From assembly GCF_900167145.1 (NCBI RefSeq), contig NZ_FUWG01000005.1, positions 62,001 to 126,000 on the forward strand: 64,000 nt of DNA, in the 5' to 3' direction. The stretch is from Treponema porcinum (GTDB lineage: Bacteria; Spirochaetota; Spirochaetia; Treponematales; Treponemataceae). A program made the translations under genes and the position numbers. A model generated the notes under the pieces. It was given only the letters and a program-made list of their open reading frames with translations, had not been told where the DNA came from and searched no databases. Below are positions 26,213 to 33,952 of the stretch, piece by piece; the stretch's first letter is position 1; every line of letters begins with the position of its first letter.

Positions 26213-27520
26213 TTATTTTGTATACGCTTCAAAAACAATATCAAAGATAAATACAGCCGCAAGAATCCACGTAACAATATTCACGTCTTTTGCCTTCTTT
26301 CCTACAAGCTTGCACAGTGCATAGGAAATAATACCCCACGCAATGCCTTTTGAAATAGAATAGGAGAACGGCATTACCATAATCGTAACAAACGCAGGAA
26401 TTCCCTCTGTTGCATCTGAAAAATCTATTGCAGTTATAGACTTCATCATCATAAATCCTACAAAAATAAGCGCAGGGGCTGTAGCAGCCGCAGGTACAAG
26501 CGCAAACAAAGGAGTAAAGAACAATGCAATCAGAAACAGGAATGCCGTAACGACAGAAGCCAGTCCTGTACGCGCACCGACAGCAACACCAGAGGTAGAC
26601 TCAACGAATGAAGTAACTGTAGAAGTACCAAGACAGGCACCAGCAACAGTTCCAAGCGCATCAGAAAGAAGCGCGCCTTTTGCATTTCTGATATTTCCTT
26701 TTTCATCTTTCAGATTGCCCTGCTCTGCAATTCCCATCAAAGTTCCAAGTGTATCAAACAAATCCGTAAAAAGGAATGTAAAAAGCACGATTACAAACTT
26801 TAAAGAAAGAATGTTTTTCCATTCAAAGCAGAACAGATATGGTGCGGCAGGAATTGAAATAGGAGAAAAATTCTCAGGAACTTTCGTAATGCCAAACGGA
26901 ATTCCAATGAGCGTCGTAACGGCTATTGAAATGAGAATAGAACCTGGAACTTTCATAATATACAGAACAATAGTAATCATAAGACCGATTACCGCAACAA
27001 TAGCCGTTCTGTGTGACATATCAAAATTGACAAATCCGATAAGAGTTCCTGTATCATTGCTTACTATACCGGCATTTGCAAGACCGATTATTGTAATAAA
27101 CAAACCTATTCCGACAGCAACAGCTTTTTTCAATCCTGCCGGAATTGAATTGATAATCGCTTCACGAATCCCAAAAAATGAAAGAAGAATAAAAATCAAG
27201 CCTTCTGCAAAAACAGCGGTCAGCGCAAATTGCCACGTACAGTTCATTGCCATAACGACCGTGTAAGTAAAAAATGCATTCAATCCGAGTCCCGGAGCAA
27301 GTGCAACAGGCAGATTTGCAAGGAACGCCATAACAAGCGTTGCAAATGCCGCAGACACAGCCGTTGCTGTAAATACAGAATTGAAAGCCATTCCCGACTC
27401 ACTAAGGATTCCAGGATTTACCGCGAGAATGTATGCCATTGCAAGGAAAGTCGTAATACCTCCGATTATTTCCCTGCTGATGGTAGAACCATTCTCCTTA
27501 ATCTTAAAAAATTTTTCCAT
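26213..27520 (-). CDS. NCS2-family purine (adenine/guanine/hypoxanthine) permease
   Basis: Proton-coupled nucleobase uptake across the inner membrane. The protein has 12 or more membrane segments and the AzgA/PbuG-type signatures GGITTFLAMAYILAVNPGIL, ALAPGLGLNAFFTYTVV, FLFTDLFDTLGTLMGIAEQG and GTSTVTSFVESTSGVAVGAR. I start it at 27520 (MEKFFKIKEN), which has AGGAGGAA upstream; the frame is open 16 codons further but without a site. A TATAAT at 27557-27562 is the likely -10. With adenosine deaminase at 19-20 kb it fits purine salvage. The closest subfamily suggests adenine, guanine or hypoxanthine rather than xanthine or uric acid. Confidence 0.9.
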   Translation of the reverse strand: MEKFFKIKENGSTISREIIGGITTFLAMAYILAVNPGILSESGMAFNSVFTATAVSAAFATLVMAFLANLPVALAPGLGLNAFFTYTVVMAMNCTWQFALTAVFAEGLIFILLSFFGIREAIINSIPAGLKKAVAVGIGLFITIIGLANAGIVSNDTGTLIGFVNFDMSHRTAIVAVIGLMITIVLYIMKVPGSILISIAVTTLIGIPFGITKVPENFSPISIPAAPYLFCFEWKNILSLKFVIVLFTFLFTDLFDTLGTLMGIAEQGNLKDEKGNIRNAKGALLSDALGTVAGACLGTSTVTSFVESTSGVAVGARTGLASVVTAFLFLIALFFTPLFALVPAAATAPALIFVGFMMMKSITAIDFSDATEGIPAFVTIMVMPFSYSISKGIAWGIISYALCKLVGKKAKDVNIVTWILAAVFIFDIVFEAYTK

Positions 27521-27700
27521 TTTTATATTCCTCCTAACAGAATAAAAAACGCTATTATTATAGCACAATTAAGAAAAAACAGTAGAAATTTAGTGATTTT
27601 TTACGACTAAAAAAGATAACAAAAACGAGTGTATGTCAAAATACAAAAATAAAAAAGATGGATATTTATAGATAAATCTAGTGAAAATGAAAAAAGTGTT

Positions 27701-27731
27701 AAAAAATACCTATTAAAAAATAGGTATTTTT
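27701..27731 (-). terminator. Terminator downstream of tRNA-Gly
   Basis: TACCTA and TAGGTA with A/T extensions form a hairpin ending in T6 on the minus strand. The AT-rich stretch between here and the purine permease start holds no gene that I can see. Confidence 0.7.
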
Positions 27732-27798
27732 GAGTGTTTTTTTTGTTTCGCAGAAGTTCTTAAACCCTTATAATATACAGAAATATATATACAATAAA

Positions 27799-27870
27799 AG
27801 CGGCAGAAGGGAGTCGAACCCTCGTCTTCAGCTTGGAAGGCTGAGATAATAGCCGTTATATGACTGCCGC
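27799..27870 (-). tRNA. tRNA-Gly (TCC)
   Basis: 72 nt including the discriminator T. Acceptor GCGGCAG pairs with CTGCCGC, the anticodon loop CTTCCAA carries TCC, and the T arm contains GGTTCGACTCC. No CCA is encoded. Confidence 0.95.
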
Positions 27871-27883
27871 AAGTGATGTAATC

Positions 27884-27912
27884 ATATTACTAAAAAAGAA
27901 TATTTTAGTCAA
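27884..27912 (-). promoter_or_regulatory. Promoter of tRNA-Gly
   Basis: TTGACT and TAATAT are spaced by exactly 17 bases, 13 bases before the tRNA 5' end. Confidence 0.8.
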
Positions 27913-27952
27913 TAGGGATTACAGTCAATTTTGCAATTTGTTTGAATTTTTT

Positions 27953-29278
27953 TTAATTTTCCGCAGCTCTGTTTTCAAACTTTGTATAAGACGGAAGGAA
28001 CATCATCTCGACCTCACCTGTTGCGCCGTTACGCTGTTTAGCAACTATGCACTTAGCCTCCTGAACAGGATTTTTTTCTTCAACAATTTTTCTGTCACGA
28101 TGCAGGAAAAGAACTACGTCTGCATCCTGCTCTATAGAACCAGAACCGCGAAGCTGCGCAAGATTCGGCTCCTGCCCTTCTGCATCACGCGCAACCTGAC
28201 AAAGTGCAACAATAGGAATTTCAAGTTCACGGGCAAGAGCCTTAAGGGATTTTGAAATTTCCGACTGCGATTCGTAAACAGGTGCATTAGGATTTTCCGT
28301 AGAAATCAGACCGATATAATCTATAAAAATAATCTGAACTCCCTGATTGACTTTCATACGGCGTGCCATCGAACGTAAGTCAAGCAGCTGCATATTAGGA
28401 GTATCAACTATATACAGAGGCGCATTGTAGCATTTTCCGGCAGCATCCTGAAGTTTCTGAAAATCAGCCGTACTAAGCATACCGGAACGGATTTTTCCGC
28501 TGGGAACGCGCGAAACTTGAGAAAGAAGCCTCTGACCGATAGACTGATATGACATTTCAAGAGAGAAAAATCCGCACGGAATACGTTTGTCAATGGCAAT
28601 AGTTTCCATCATAGAAAGGGCAAACGCTGTCTTTCCGATTGACGGACGTGCGCCGATAATAATCATCTCTGACTTCTGAAAACCGCTTGTCATCGTGTCC
28701 AGACGCGCAATTCCGGACGGAATTCCTGTAAGTTCATTCTTTTTCTGATAGTTTTTCTCGATAATTTCAATTGTCCGGGAAACAATTTCTGTCATCCCGT
28801 GAACATGAGTCGTTTCATTCCTGTCTGAAAGCGTAAAAATCTTTTTTTCGGCTTCTTCCAGAAGAATTTTACTGTTATTAGACTTGTCAAAGGAAGATGC
28901 CTTAAGTTCCGCAGACATTTTTATTAAATCACGGCGCGTTGCACAGTCAAGAATAATATCAACGTAATAGTTTATGTTTGCAGCAGTCGGAACTGTATCC
29001 GTAAGACCTGCAATATACGCAGTTCCGCCAGCCTGTTCAAGTTTTCCTGTTTTTGAAAGTTCGTTTATAAGAACGAGCGTATCGCCGTGTACATTCTGCT
29101 TGAAGAGAGAAATCATCGCCTCATAGATTACCTGATTTTGAAATGAATAAAATCTGTCCGAATGGAGCAAAGTTACAACATCAGACAGGGCATTCCAGTC
29201 AATAAGAAGCGCTCCGAGCGCAGCCTGTTCCGCATCTAGATTGTGCGGCGGAACTTTATCCTTCAAATCAATATCCAT
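27953..29278 (-). CDS. dnaB: Replicative DNA helicase DnaB
   Basis: Hexameric 5'-3' fork helicase that recruits primase. The 441 residues have the N-terminal helical domain (PPHNLDAEQAALGALLID) and the RecA-like core: Walker A GARPSIGKTAFAL, FSLEMSYQSIGQRL, Walker B VQIIFIDYIGLIS, LKALARELEIPIVALCQVAR and the DNA-binding/arginine-finger region RGSGSIEQDADVVLFLHRD. Normal length. It ends the rpsF-ssb-rpsR-rplI-dnaB cluster but is preceded by a hairpin and its own -10, so it is probably also transcribed separately. Confidence 0.97.
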   Translation of the reverse strand: MDIDLKDKVPPHNLDAEQAALGALLIDWNALSDVVTLLHSDRFYSFQNQVIYEAMISLFKQNVHGDTLVLINELSKTGKLEQAGGTAYIAGLTDTVPTAANINYYVDIILDCATRRDLIKMSAELKASSFDKSNNSKILLEEAEKKIFTLSDRNETTHVHGMTEIVSRTIEIIEKNYQKKNELTGIPSGIARLDTMTSGFQKSEMIIIGARPSIGKTAFALSMMETIAIDKRIPCGFFSLEMSYQSIGQRLLSQVSRVPSGKIRSGMLSTADFQKLQDAAGKCYNAPLYIVDTPNMQLLDLRSMARRMKVNQGVQIIFIDYIGLISTENPNAPVYESQSEISKSLKALARELEIPIVALCQVARDAEGQEPNLAQLRGSGSIEQDADVVLFLHRDRKIVEEKNPVQEAKCIVAKQRNGATGEVEMMFLPSYTKFENRAAEN

Positions 29279-29317
29279 TTTTTTCTCCCAAAAGACAAAT
29301 TAAGAAAAGATAATCAC

Positions 29318-29340
29318 ATTATATAAACAGGTTATCCACA
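29318..29340 (-). promoter_or_regulatory. dnaB promoter region with a perfect DnaA box
   Basis: TATAAT lies at 29318-29323 on the minus strand. The nine-base DnaA box TTATCCACA (plus strand, 29332-29340) occupies the spacer where RNA polymerase would sit. No good -35 is present. Binding of DnaA here could control dnaB. Confidence 0.5.
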
Positions 29341-29369
29341 AAAACGTACGCCCTTTTAAAGACAACAAA

Positions 29370-29397
29370 GGCGACAGACCGCAAGCGTTCCGTCGCC
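29370..29397 (-). terminator. Hairpin after rplI, probable terminator
   Basis: GGCGAC pairs with GTCGCC, with further inner pairs (CCGC/GCG). On the minus strand it is followed by TTTGTTGTCTTT; on the plus strand by TCTTTTTT. It separates the ribosomal-protein genes from dnaB. Confidence 0.6.
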
Positions 29398-29480
29398 TCT
29401 TTTTTATATGAAGAAAATCACCCTTCAGCCGCATTATACCGCCGGAAGGTAAAATTCTCCGCACGAATGAAAAAAACTGA

Positions 29481-30011
29481 TTACTCAGCCTTTTCTTCTG
29501 CAGGAGCTTCTTTTTCTTCAGCTTTTTTAGGTTCTTCTTTAGGCTGTTCTGAAGACCCCTTTTCTTCCTGCGGTTTTACAGAAATTGAAATTTCTGCAAC
29601 CTGTGCTTCATACAACTTGATAGTTGCATGATAGTTACCTACAGTTTTGATTGCAAGACCAGGAAGTTCAATGCGCTTGCGCTCGATTTCAAAGCCCTGT
29701 TTTGCAAGTACGTCTGCAATAACAGCCGTAGTAACAGCACCGTAAAGCTTACCGTTTGCACCAGCCGGCATAACAACCTCAAATGATGCACCTTCAAGTT
29801 TTTCCTTAAGTGTTCTTGCATTCTGACGCTTAATTTCCTTACGTGCCTCAATTTCAGCTTTTCTTGCTTCGAACATAGCAGCTGTTGTTTCATTAAACGG
29901 AACAACAAGATTACGCGGAAGAAGGTAGTTGCGTGCATAACCTGTAGCAACGTTCTTTACGTCGCCTTCTTCACCAAGATGTTTTACGTCAACATTAAGA
30001 ATGACTTTCAT
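29481..30011 (-). CDS. rplI: 50S ribosomal protein L9 with acidic C-terminal extension
   Basis: L9 binds 23S rRNA at the base of the L1 stalk. The N-terminal domain matches well (MKVILNVDVKHLGEEGDVKN, GYARNYLLPRNLVVP), followed by the long connecting helix and the C-terminal domain (GKLYGAVTTAVIADVLAKQG, YHATIKLYEAQVAEISISV). The normal protein is about 150 residues. Here it ends with an extra stretch of about 28 residues rich in Glu, Lys, Pro and Ala. It lies 75 bases after rpsR; that gap can form a GCTGCG/CGCAGC hairpin. Confidence 0.95.
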   Translation of the reverse strand: MKVILNVDVKHLGEEGDVKNVATGYARNYLLPRNLVVPFNETTAAMFEARKAEIEARKEIKRQNARTLKEKLEGASFEVVMPAGANGKLYGAVTTAVIADVLAKQGFEIERKRIELPGLAIKTVGNYHATIKLYEAQVAEISISVKPQEEKGSSEQPKEEPKKAEEKEAPAEEKAE

Positions 30012-30086
30012 TTTTCAAGCTCCTCTTGAATTATTCAGCTGCGTTACCAGGAGTTGGATCGCAGCCGTTTTTTTTAGAATACAGTA

Positions 30087-30419
30087 TTAGTCAGCAACAA
30101 ACGGCAGAAGGCAGATTGCACGTGCGCGTTTGATTGCACCGGCAAGTTCTCTCTGATGCTTTGCACAGGTACCTGTAATGCGGCGCGGAAGAATCTTACC
30201 GCGCTCTGTAGTAAAGCGGCGAAGACCGTCAGAATCTTTATAGTCAATCTTTGCCTTGTTTGCACAGAAACGGCATACCTTCTTGCGAAAGTATGTCTTG
30301 CTCTTTGCACGACCGCCGTCGCGGCCGTCATCATCACGACCGTCAGATTCTACAGCAGCATTCTGCTGAACTGCATCTTTTTCTTCAAAATTTTCAATAT
30401 CTTTTGCTTCGTCAGACAT
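30087..30419 (-). CDS. rpsR: 30S ribosomal protein S18 with N-terminal extension
   Basis: Binds with S6 to the central domain of 16S rRNA. The S18 core is at about residues 43-110: [40 protein letters not shown] and [10 protein letters not shown]. The CxxC (CRFC) plus a later Cys resemble zinc-binding versions of S18. About 40 extra residues at the N-terminus are rich in Asp, Glu, Gly and Arg. Usual place between ssb and rplI. Confidence 0.95.
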   Translation of the reverse strand: MSDEAKDIENFEEKDAVQQNAAVESDGRDDDGRDGGRAKSKTYFRKKVCRFCANKAKIDYKDSDGLRRFTTERGKILPRRITGTCAKHQRELAGAIKRARAICLLPFVAD

Positions 30420-30440
30420 AAATTACTCCAAATGTATAAT

Positions 30441-30932
30441 TTAGAACGGAATATCTTCAGGAAAATCACTTCCGGAACTACCGTACGGGTCACTTCCGTA
30501 TCCTGGCATTGAAGCCGGAGTCTGGTTAGGAATGGCAGCTCTTGGCTGGAATCCGCCTGATGCACCCCCGGTCACAGGACCGCCATCAGATTTTCCGCCC
30601 AAAAGCTGGACATTATTTGCAACGATAGAAACTTTACTGAATTTCTGACCGTCTTTTTCCCATCTGTCCTGCTTCAAATAACCGTCAACGCAGATCTGCT
30701 TGCCTTTCGTAAGATAAGGCTTAAGGTTTTCTGCTGTTTTTCCCCAAATCGTTACGTCAAAAAAGTTTGCTTCTTCAACGTACTGCTCGCCACTTTTGTG
30801 GCTTCGGTTTACGGCGATGCTCACATTAGCTCTTGCCTGGCCGTTTCCTACATAGCCGAAGGAACGTTCGTCAGCTCCTAAGTCGCGAGTAATTCTACCA
30901 ATCAGAACTACGTGATTTAAATCATTCGCCAT
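30441..30932 (-). CDS. ssb: Single-stranded DNA-binding protein
   Basis: Coats single-stranded DNA in replication and repair. The 163 residues contain the OB fold (LNHVVLIGRITRDLGADERS, EEANFFDVTIWGKTAENLKP, GKQICVDGYLKQDRWEKDGQ), a Gly/Pro-rich linker and the acidic protein-interaction tip ending EDIPF. It sits between rpsF and rpsR, as in many bacteria. Confidence 0.96.
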   Translation of the reverse strand: MANDLNHVVLIGRITRDLGADERSFGYVGNGQARANVSIAVNRSHKSGEQYVEEANFFDVTIWGKTAENLKPYLTKGKQICVDGYLKQDRWEKDGQKFSKVSIVANNVQLLGGKSDGGPVTGGASGGFQPRAAIPNQTPASMPGYGSDPYGSSGSDFPEDIPF

Positions 30933-30952
30933 ATATCACCTCTGTAAATCGT

Positions 30953-31237
30953 TTATTTTTCTTCTAATTTAACAAAGAGATATTTAAGAAGATCAGGTGT
31001 AATCTTAAAAGCTCCGTCAATTTCAGAAATTTTCCCAGGATTAAGGGACAAGGTAAACAGGAAGAAGCGTCCGCGTTTCTGCTTTGCTACTTCATAGGTA
31101 AGATCGCGGTCACCGAAAAGTTCTTCTTTTTCGATTTCTGCGCCGAATGATGTAAGGATATTGCGTACTGCTTCCTTACCTTTGCTTGACTTTTCTTCAT
31201 CTAACGGGAAGATAGTCATAAGTTCATACTTTCTCAT
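30953..31237 (-). CDS. rpsF: 30S ribosomal protein S6
   Basis: Pairs with S18 on 16S rRNA. The 94-residue protein starts MRKYELMTIFPLDEE and contains the S6 fold strands (DLTYEVAKQKRGRFFLFTLS). An AGAAGGAGAAA ribosome site precedes the ATG. It is the first gene of the cluster, behind a strong promoter and a leader with a perfect hairpin. Confidence 0.95.
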   Translation of the reverse strand: MRKYELMTIFPLDEEKSSKGKEAVRNILTSFGAEIEKEELFGDRDLTYEVAKQKRGRFFLFTLSLNPGKISEIDGAFKITPDLLKYLFVKLEEK

Positions 31238-31259
31238 AGTTTCTCCTTCTGGACGTATG

Positions 31260-31277
31260 GAAGCTTAAAAAAGCTTC
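31260..31277 (-). promoter_or_regulatory. Perfect hairpin in the rpsF leader
   Basis: GAAGCTT and AAGCTTC pair around a four-base T loop in the roughly 55-nt leader of rpsF. It is a candidate site for S6:S18 feedback control, which is known for rpsF leaders in many bacteria, but I cannot see the published CCG-bulge motif clearly. Confidence 0.45.
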
Positions 31278-31292
31278 AAGGGGTGTTTGATT

Positions 31293-31321
31293 ATAATACC
31301 GAAAACAATGCGTCAGGTCAA
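31293..31321 (-). promoter_or_regulatory. Promoter of the rpsF operon
   Basis: TTGACC and TATTAT are spaced by 17 bases on the minus strand. Confidence 0.75.
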
Positions 31322-31361
31322 TACAAACAAACAATCCGGCAATCTTGCGTAGGACAAATTA

Positions 31362-31390
31362 TTGACCGCAATCAGTTAGAAATATATAAT
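31362..31390 (+). promoter_or_regulatory. Promoter of the ankyrin-protein gene
   Basis: TTGACC and a perfect TATAAT are spaced by 17 bases. It is divergent from the rpsF promoter; the two -35 elements are 40 bases apart. Confidence 0.8.
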
Positions 31391-31423
31391 GAACTGAATT
31401 GACTTTTGAGGAACAACCAGACA

Positions 31424-32896
31424 ATGAAAAGACACTTTCTATCCGCCTTTTTTCTCGCACTGATACCGCTGATTGCCTTTGCCGCACCGCGCACAGACTA
31501 CGAGGCATTGATACAGAACGCGACTGCTCAGAATTTTGAAGAGGTTGTTGCAGAAAATCCGAAACTCCTTAAAGCCGAAATTGGTCCGCTTAAGGAAAAT
31601 GCATTGCTGTGTGCAATCAGGCTTGACAAGCCGGAAGAAATCATTTCGTTCCTGCTCTCAAAAAAAATAAAGGCGGCAGGAATGAACGGAAAAAAACAGG
31701 ATGCCCTCATCTATATCAGCATTTATTCAGCCGACAATCCTGTTGTCGCAGCCGCCGTCTTAAAGCAATACGGCGGAAAAAAGGAGCTGACAAAGGCTCT
31801 TACAAGAAAAGACTCATATAAAAAATGCGCCCTTGACTACATCAAGGAAAACGCAAATATGATTACATACGAACTTATCGCAAGAACGGTTGATGATTCC
31901 GTCATAGAAAAATACCGTCCGAAATCCGAACCTACGGTAAAAAAGCGCCTTCCTACAGGCAGCAGCAAAACGGAAGAAAACATTGAGCCGGCAGACGAAC
32001 CGGACACCACGGCAGAAACAACAGAAGAAAATACAGCTGCCGATGCCGGACATGTCGATACAGTTCCGGAAATAACCGAACTACCAGATAACGAAGATAC
32101 CGCTGAAAATCAGAACGAAAAAGAAAACGTTTCTTCCGCCGGGCAGGAAAAACCGCAGGTACAAAACACAGTTCCGGCAGAACCGTTTAAAAAACTCTTT
32201 TTATATGATTACGAACCGGCACAGAAAGAACTTGTCCCAGAACCTCAGAAAGAAAAGTCTGCAAACCTCGCGTCAATCGCAAATCCCAATGAACGCGACA
32301 TAAACGGCAGAACGCTGCTTATGAAAGCCGTAAAAGACGGAAACGACTGGGAAGTGCGTTCGCTCATAAAATCTGGCGCAGACGTAAATATGGCAGACCT
32401 TGAAGGCTGGACGGCATTTATGTATGCAATCAGATACCAGAACAGCCTTGAAATCGTAAACATACTGCTTGATAACGGCGCAGATCCTGCAATTCCAAAC
32501 AAATACGGAACTACCTCACTCCAGCTGGCTGCAACATACACCAGCAACCCGGAAATTCTCCGCGTCGTACTGGAAAAATATCCTGCCGGTTCAAACGAAA
32601 TTTTCAAATCATTCATTCTTGCCATAACTGCAAATACAGGAAGCACTGCTACACAGGCAGCAAAAATCAACGTTTTTATAGAAAAGAACGTACCTCTTAA
32701 CCGTTTCTACGAGGGCAAAACGCCTCTTATGCTTGCCGCAGAATACAGTTCTTCCACCCAGATTTTAAAAATACTGATTGACAACGGAGCTCTTCCTTCA
32801 ATACGTGACGCAAGCGGAAAAACGGCATTCTACTACGCCTCAATGAACACAAGTCTTGAACACGACGACATCTACTGGTCACTGAACGGACACTGA
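31424..32896 (+). CDS. Secreted ankyrin-repeat protein
   Basis: Role unknown; a protein-binding scaffold outside the cytoplasm is likely. I start it at the ATG at 31424 (MKRHFLSAFF), ten bases after GAGGAA; a TTG six codons upstream is in frame but overlaps that site. The 490 residues have a signal peptide (about 1-21, ending AFAA), an ankyrin-like helical N-terminal domain, a low-complexity Glu/Thr/Pro linker (about 175-260) and three to five ankyrin repeats at the C-terminus (NGRTLLMKAVKDGNDWEVRS, GADVNMADLEGWTAFMYAIR, GKTPLMLAAEYSSSTQILKI). rsmD follows 28 bases downstream. Confidence 0.85.
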   Translation: MKRHFLSAFFLALIPLIAFAAPRTDYEALIQNATAQNFEEVVAENPKLLKAEIGPLKENALLCAIRLDKPEEIISFLLSKKIKAAGMNGKKQDALIYISIYSADNPVVAAAVLKQYGGKKELTKALTRKDSYKKCALDYIKENANMITYELIARTVDDSVIEKYRPKSEPTVKKRLPTGSSKTEENIEPADEPDTTAETTEENTAADAGHVDTVPEITELPDNEDTAENQNEKENVSSAGQEKPQVQNTVPAEPFKKLFLYDYEPAQKELVPEPQKEKSANLASIANPNERDINGRTLLMKAVKDGNDWEVRSLIKSGADVNMADLEGWTAFMYAIRYQNSLEIVNILLDNGADPAIPNKYGTTSLQLAATYTSNPEILRVVLEKYPAGSNEIFKSFILAITANTGSTATQAAKINVFIEKNVPLNRFYEGKTPLMLAAEYSSSTQILKILIDNGALPSIRDASGKTAFYYASMNTSLEHDDIYWSLNGH

Positions 32897-32924
32897 CACA
32901 GAAATTCATCACAAGGTATGGAAA

Positions 32925-33464
32925 ATGAGAATAACAGGCGGAAAACTAAAAGGAAGAATAATAAAATGTCCGGACGGCGTTATCCGCCCGGCAATGGACA
33001 GAATGCGCGAATCCGTATTTGCAATACTTGGCGACCTGACGGGAAAATCCTGGCTTGACCTTTTCAGCGGTTCCGGAACAATCGCAATAGAAGCCGTATC
33101 ACGCGGAGCATCTTCCGTTGAACTGTGCGAAAAAGACAGGATAAAGGTAAACACAGTCCTTGAAAACGTATACGTAACGGAAAAAGAATGCGGCGTAAAA
33201 ATCCAGTGCCATTTTATGCCCGTAGAATATTTCATAAAGCGCTGCAAAACACAGTTTGACTATATATTTTTTGATCCGCCGTTCCCCTATAAATTCCACG
33301 AACAGTTGATTGCAGAAGCAGACAGGAGGAACATTTTAAAGGACGGCGGAACTATTCTTGTTCACCGCCCGGAAGAGCATTTTATGCCGGACGAAATCGG
33401 AAGGCTGCACAGAACAGACAAAAGAGTCTACGGACGTTCAATAGTCGATTTTTATAAATACTGA
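32925..33464 (+). CDS. rsmD: 16S rRNA (guanine966-N2)-methyltransferase
   Basis: SAM-dependent methylation of 16S rRNA in 30S assembly. The 179 residues show MRITGGKLKGRII, RPAMDRMRESVFAIL, the SAM loop WLDLFSGSGTIAIEAVSRGA and the catalytic motif IFFDPPF (DPPF). Normal length and all RsmD landmarks are present. Confidence 0.93.
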   Translation: MRITGGKLKGRIIKCPDGVIRPAMDRMRESVFAILGDLTGKSWLDLFSGSGTIAIEAVSRGASSVELCEKDRIKVNTVLENVYVTEKECGVKIQCHFMPVEYFIKRCKTQFDYIFFDPPFPYKFHEQLIAEADRRNILKDGGTILVHRPEEHFMPDEIGRLHRTDKRVYGRSIVDFYKY

Positions 33465-33533
33465 ACAAAAACAATATTTGTCAAAAGACCGCACATTCCT
33501 GCAAAAAATGTAACGAATTACAACATAGTACCA

Positions 33534-33561
33534 TTGACTTTTCAACTTTTTGTGTTAATAT
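33534..33561 (+). promoter_or_regulatory. Promoter for the TPR gene pair
   Basis: TTGACT and TAATAT are spaced by 16 bases and end 17 bases before the ATG at 33579. No ribosome-binding site lies between. Confidence 0.5.
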
Positions 33562-33578
33562 TAAGCACGTAAAAAAGT

Positions 33579-33917
33579 ATGAATTCTTTTTTAGACGAAA
33601 TAGGAAAAAGGCAAGATTCTCAAGGTTTTATAAAAGTAACGGATAATCCTGTATCAAGTTTGACATCCGAGCAGAAAGCCGTCCTTAATAGAAAAGGAAA
33701 CACACTTTTTAACGAAGGCAATATAGAGGGTGCACGGCGTATCTTTACTACAACAGGATATTCGGACGGACTTACGCGCGTCGGAGCAGTCTACGAACAG
33801 AAAAACAGAAGTCTGGATGCCTTAAAGCAATATGTTCTTGCCCGCAACAAAAACAAGGCAGAGCCGCTGTATGAAAGGGCTGCCGCAGTAATTTCGGCAT
33901 TATTACAAAATATTTAA
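33579..33917 (+). CDS. Small TPR-like protein, function unknown
   Basis: The 112 residues have a polar N-terminus and then about 60 residues of paired helices that look like one and a half TPR-type repeats (LNRKGNTLFNEGNIEGARRI, VGAVYEQKNRSLDALKQYVL). No signal peptide or membrane helix, so cytoplasmic. It is 35 bases upstream of a large TPR gene and probably works with it. I do not recognise an assigned family. The short leader lacks a Shine-Dalgarno. Confidence 0.7.
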   Translation: MNSFLDEIGKRQDSQGFIKVTDNPVSSLTSEQKAVLNRKGNTLFNEGNIEGARRIFTTTGYSDGLTRVGAVYEQKNRSLDALKQYVLARNKNKAEPLYERAAAVISALLQNI

Positions 33918-33952
33918 TATAAAAAACTGATACAGAAAAAGGACTTTTTAAT

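Noticed and set aside
27521..27798. Purine riboswitch upstream of the NCS2 permease
   Set aside because: No conserved aptamer core or three-way junction could be seen. The likely -10 lies only about 37 bases before the ATG, which leaves no room for one.
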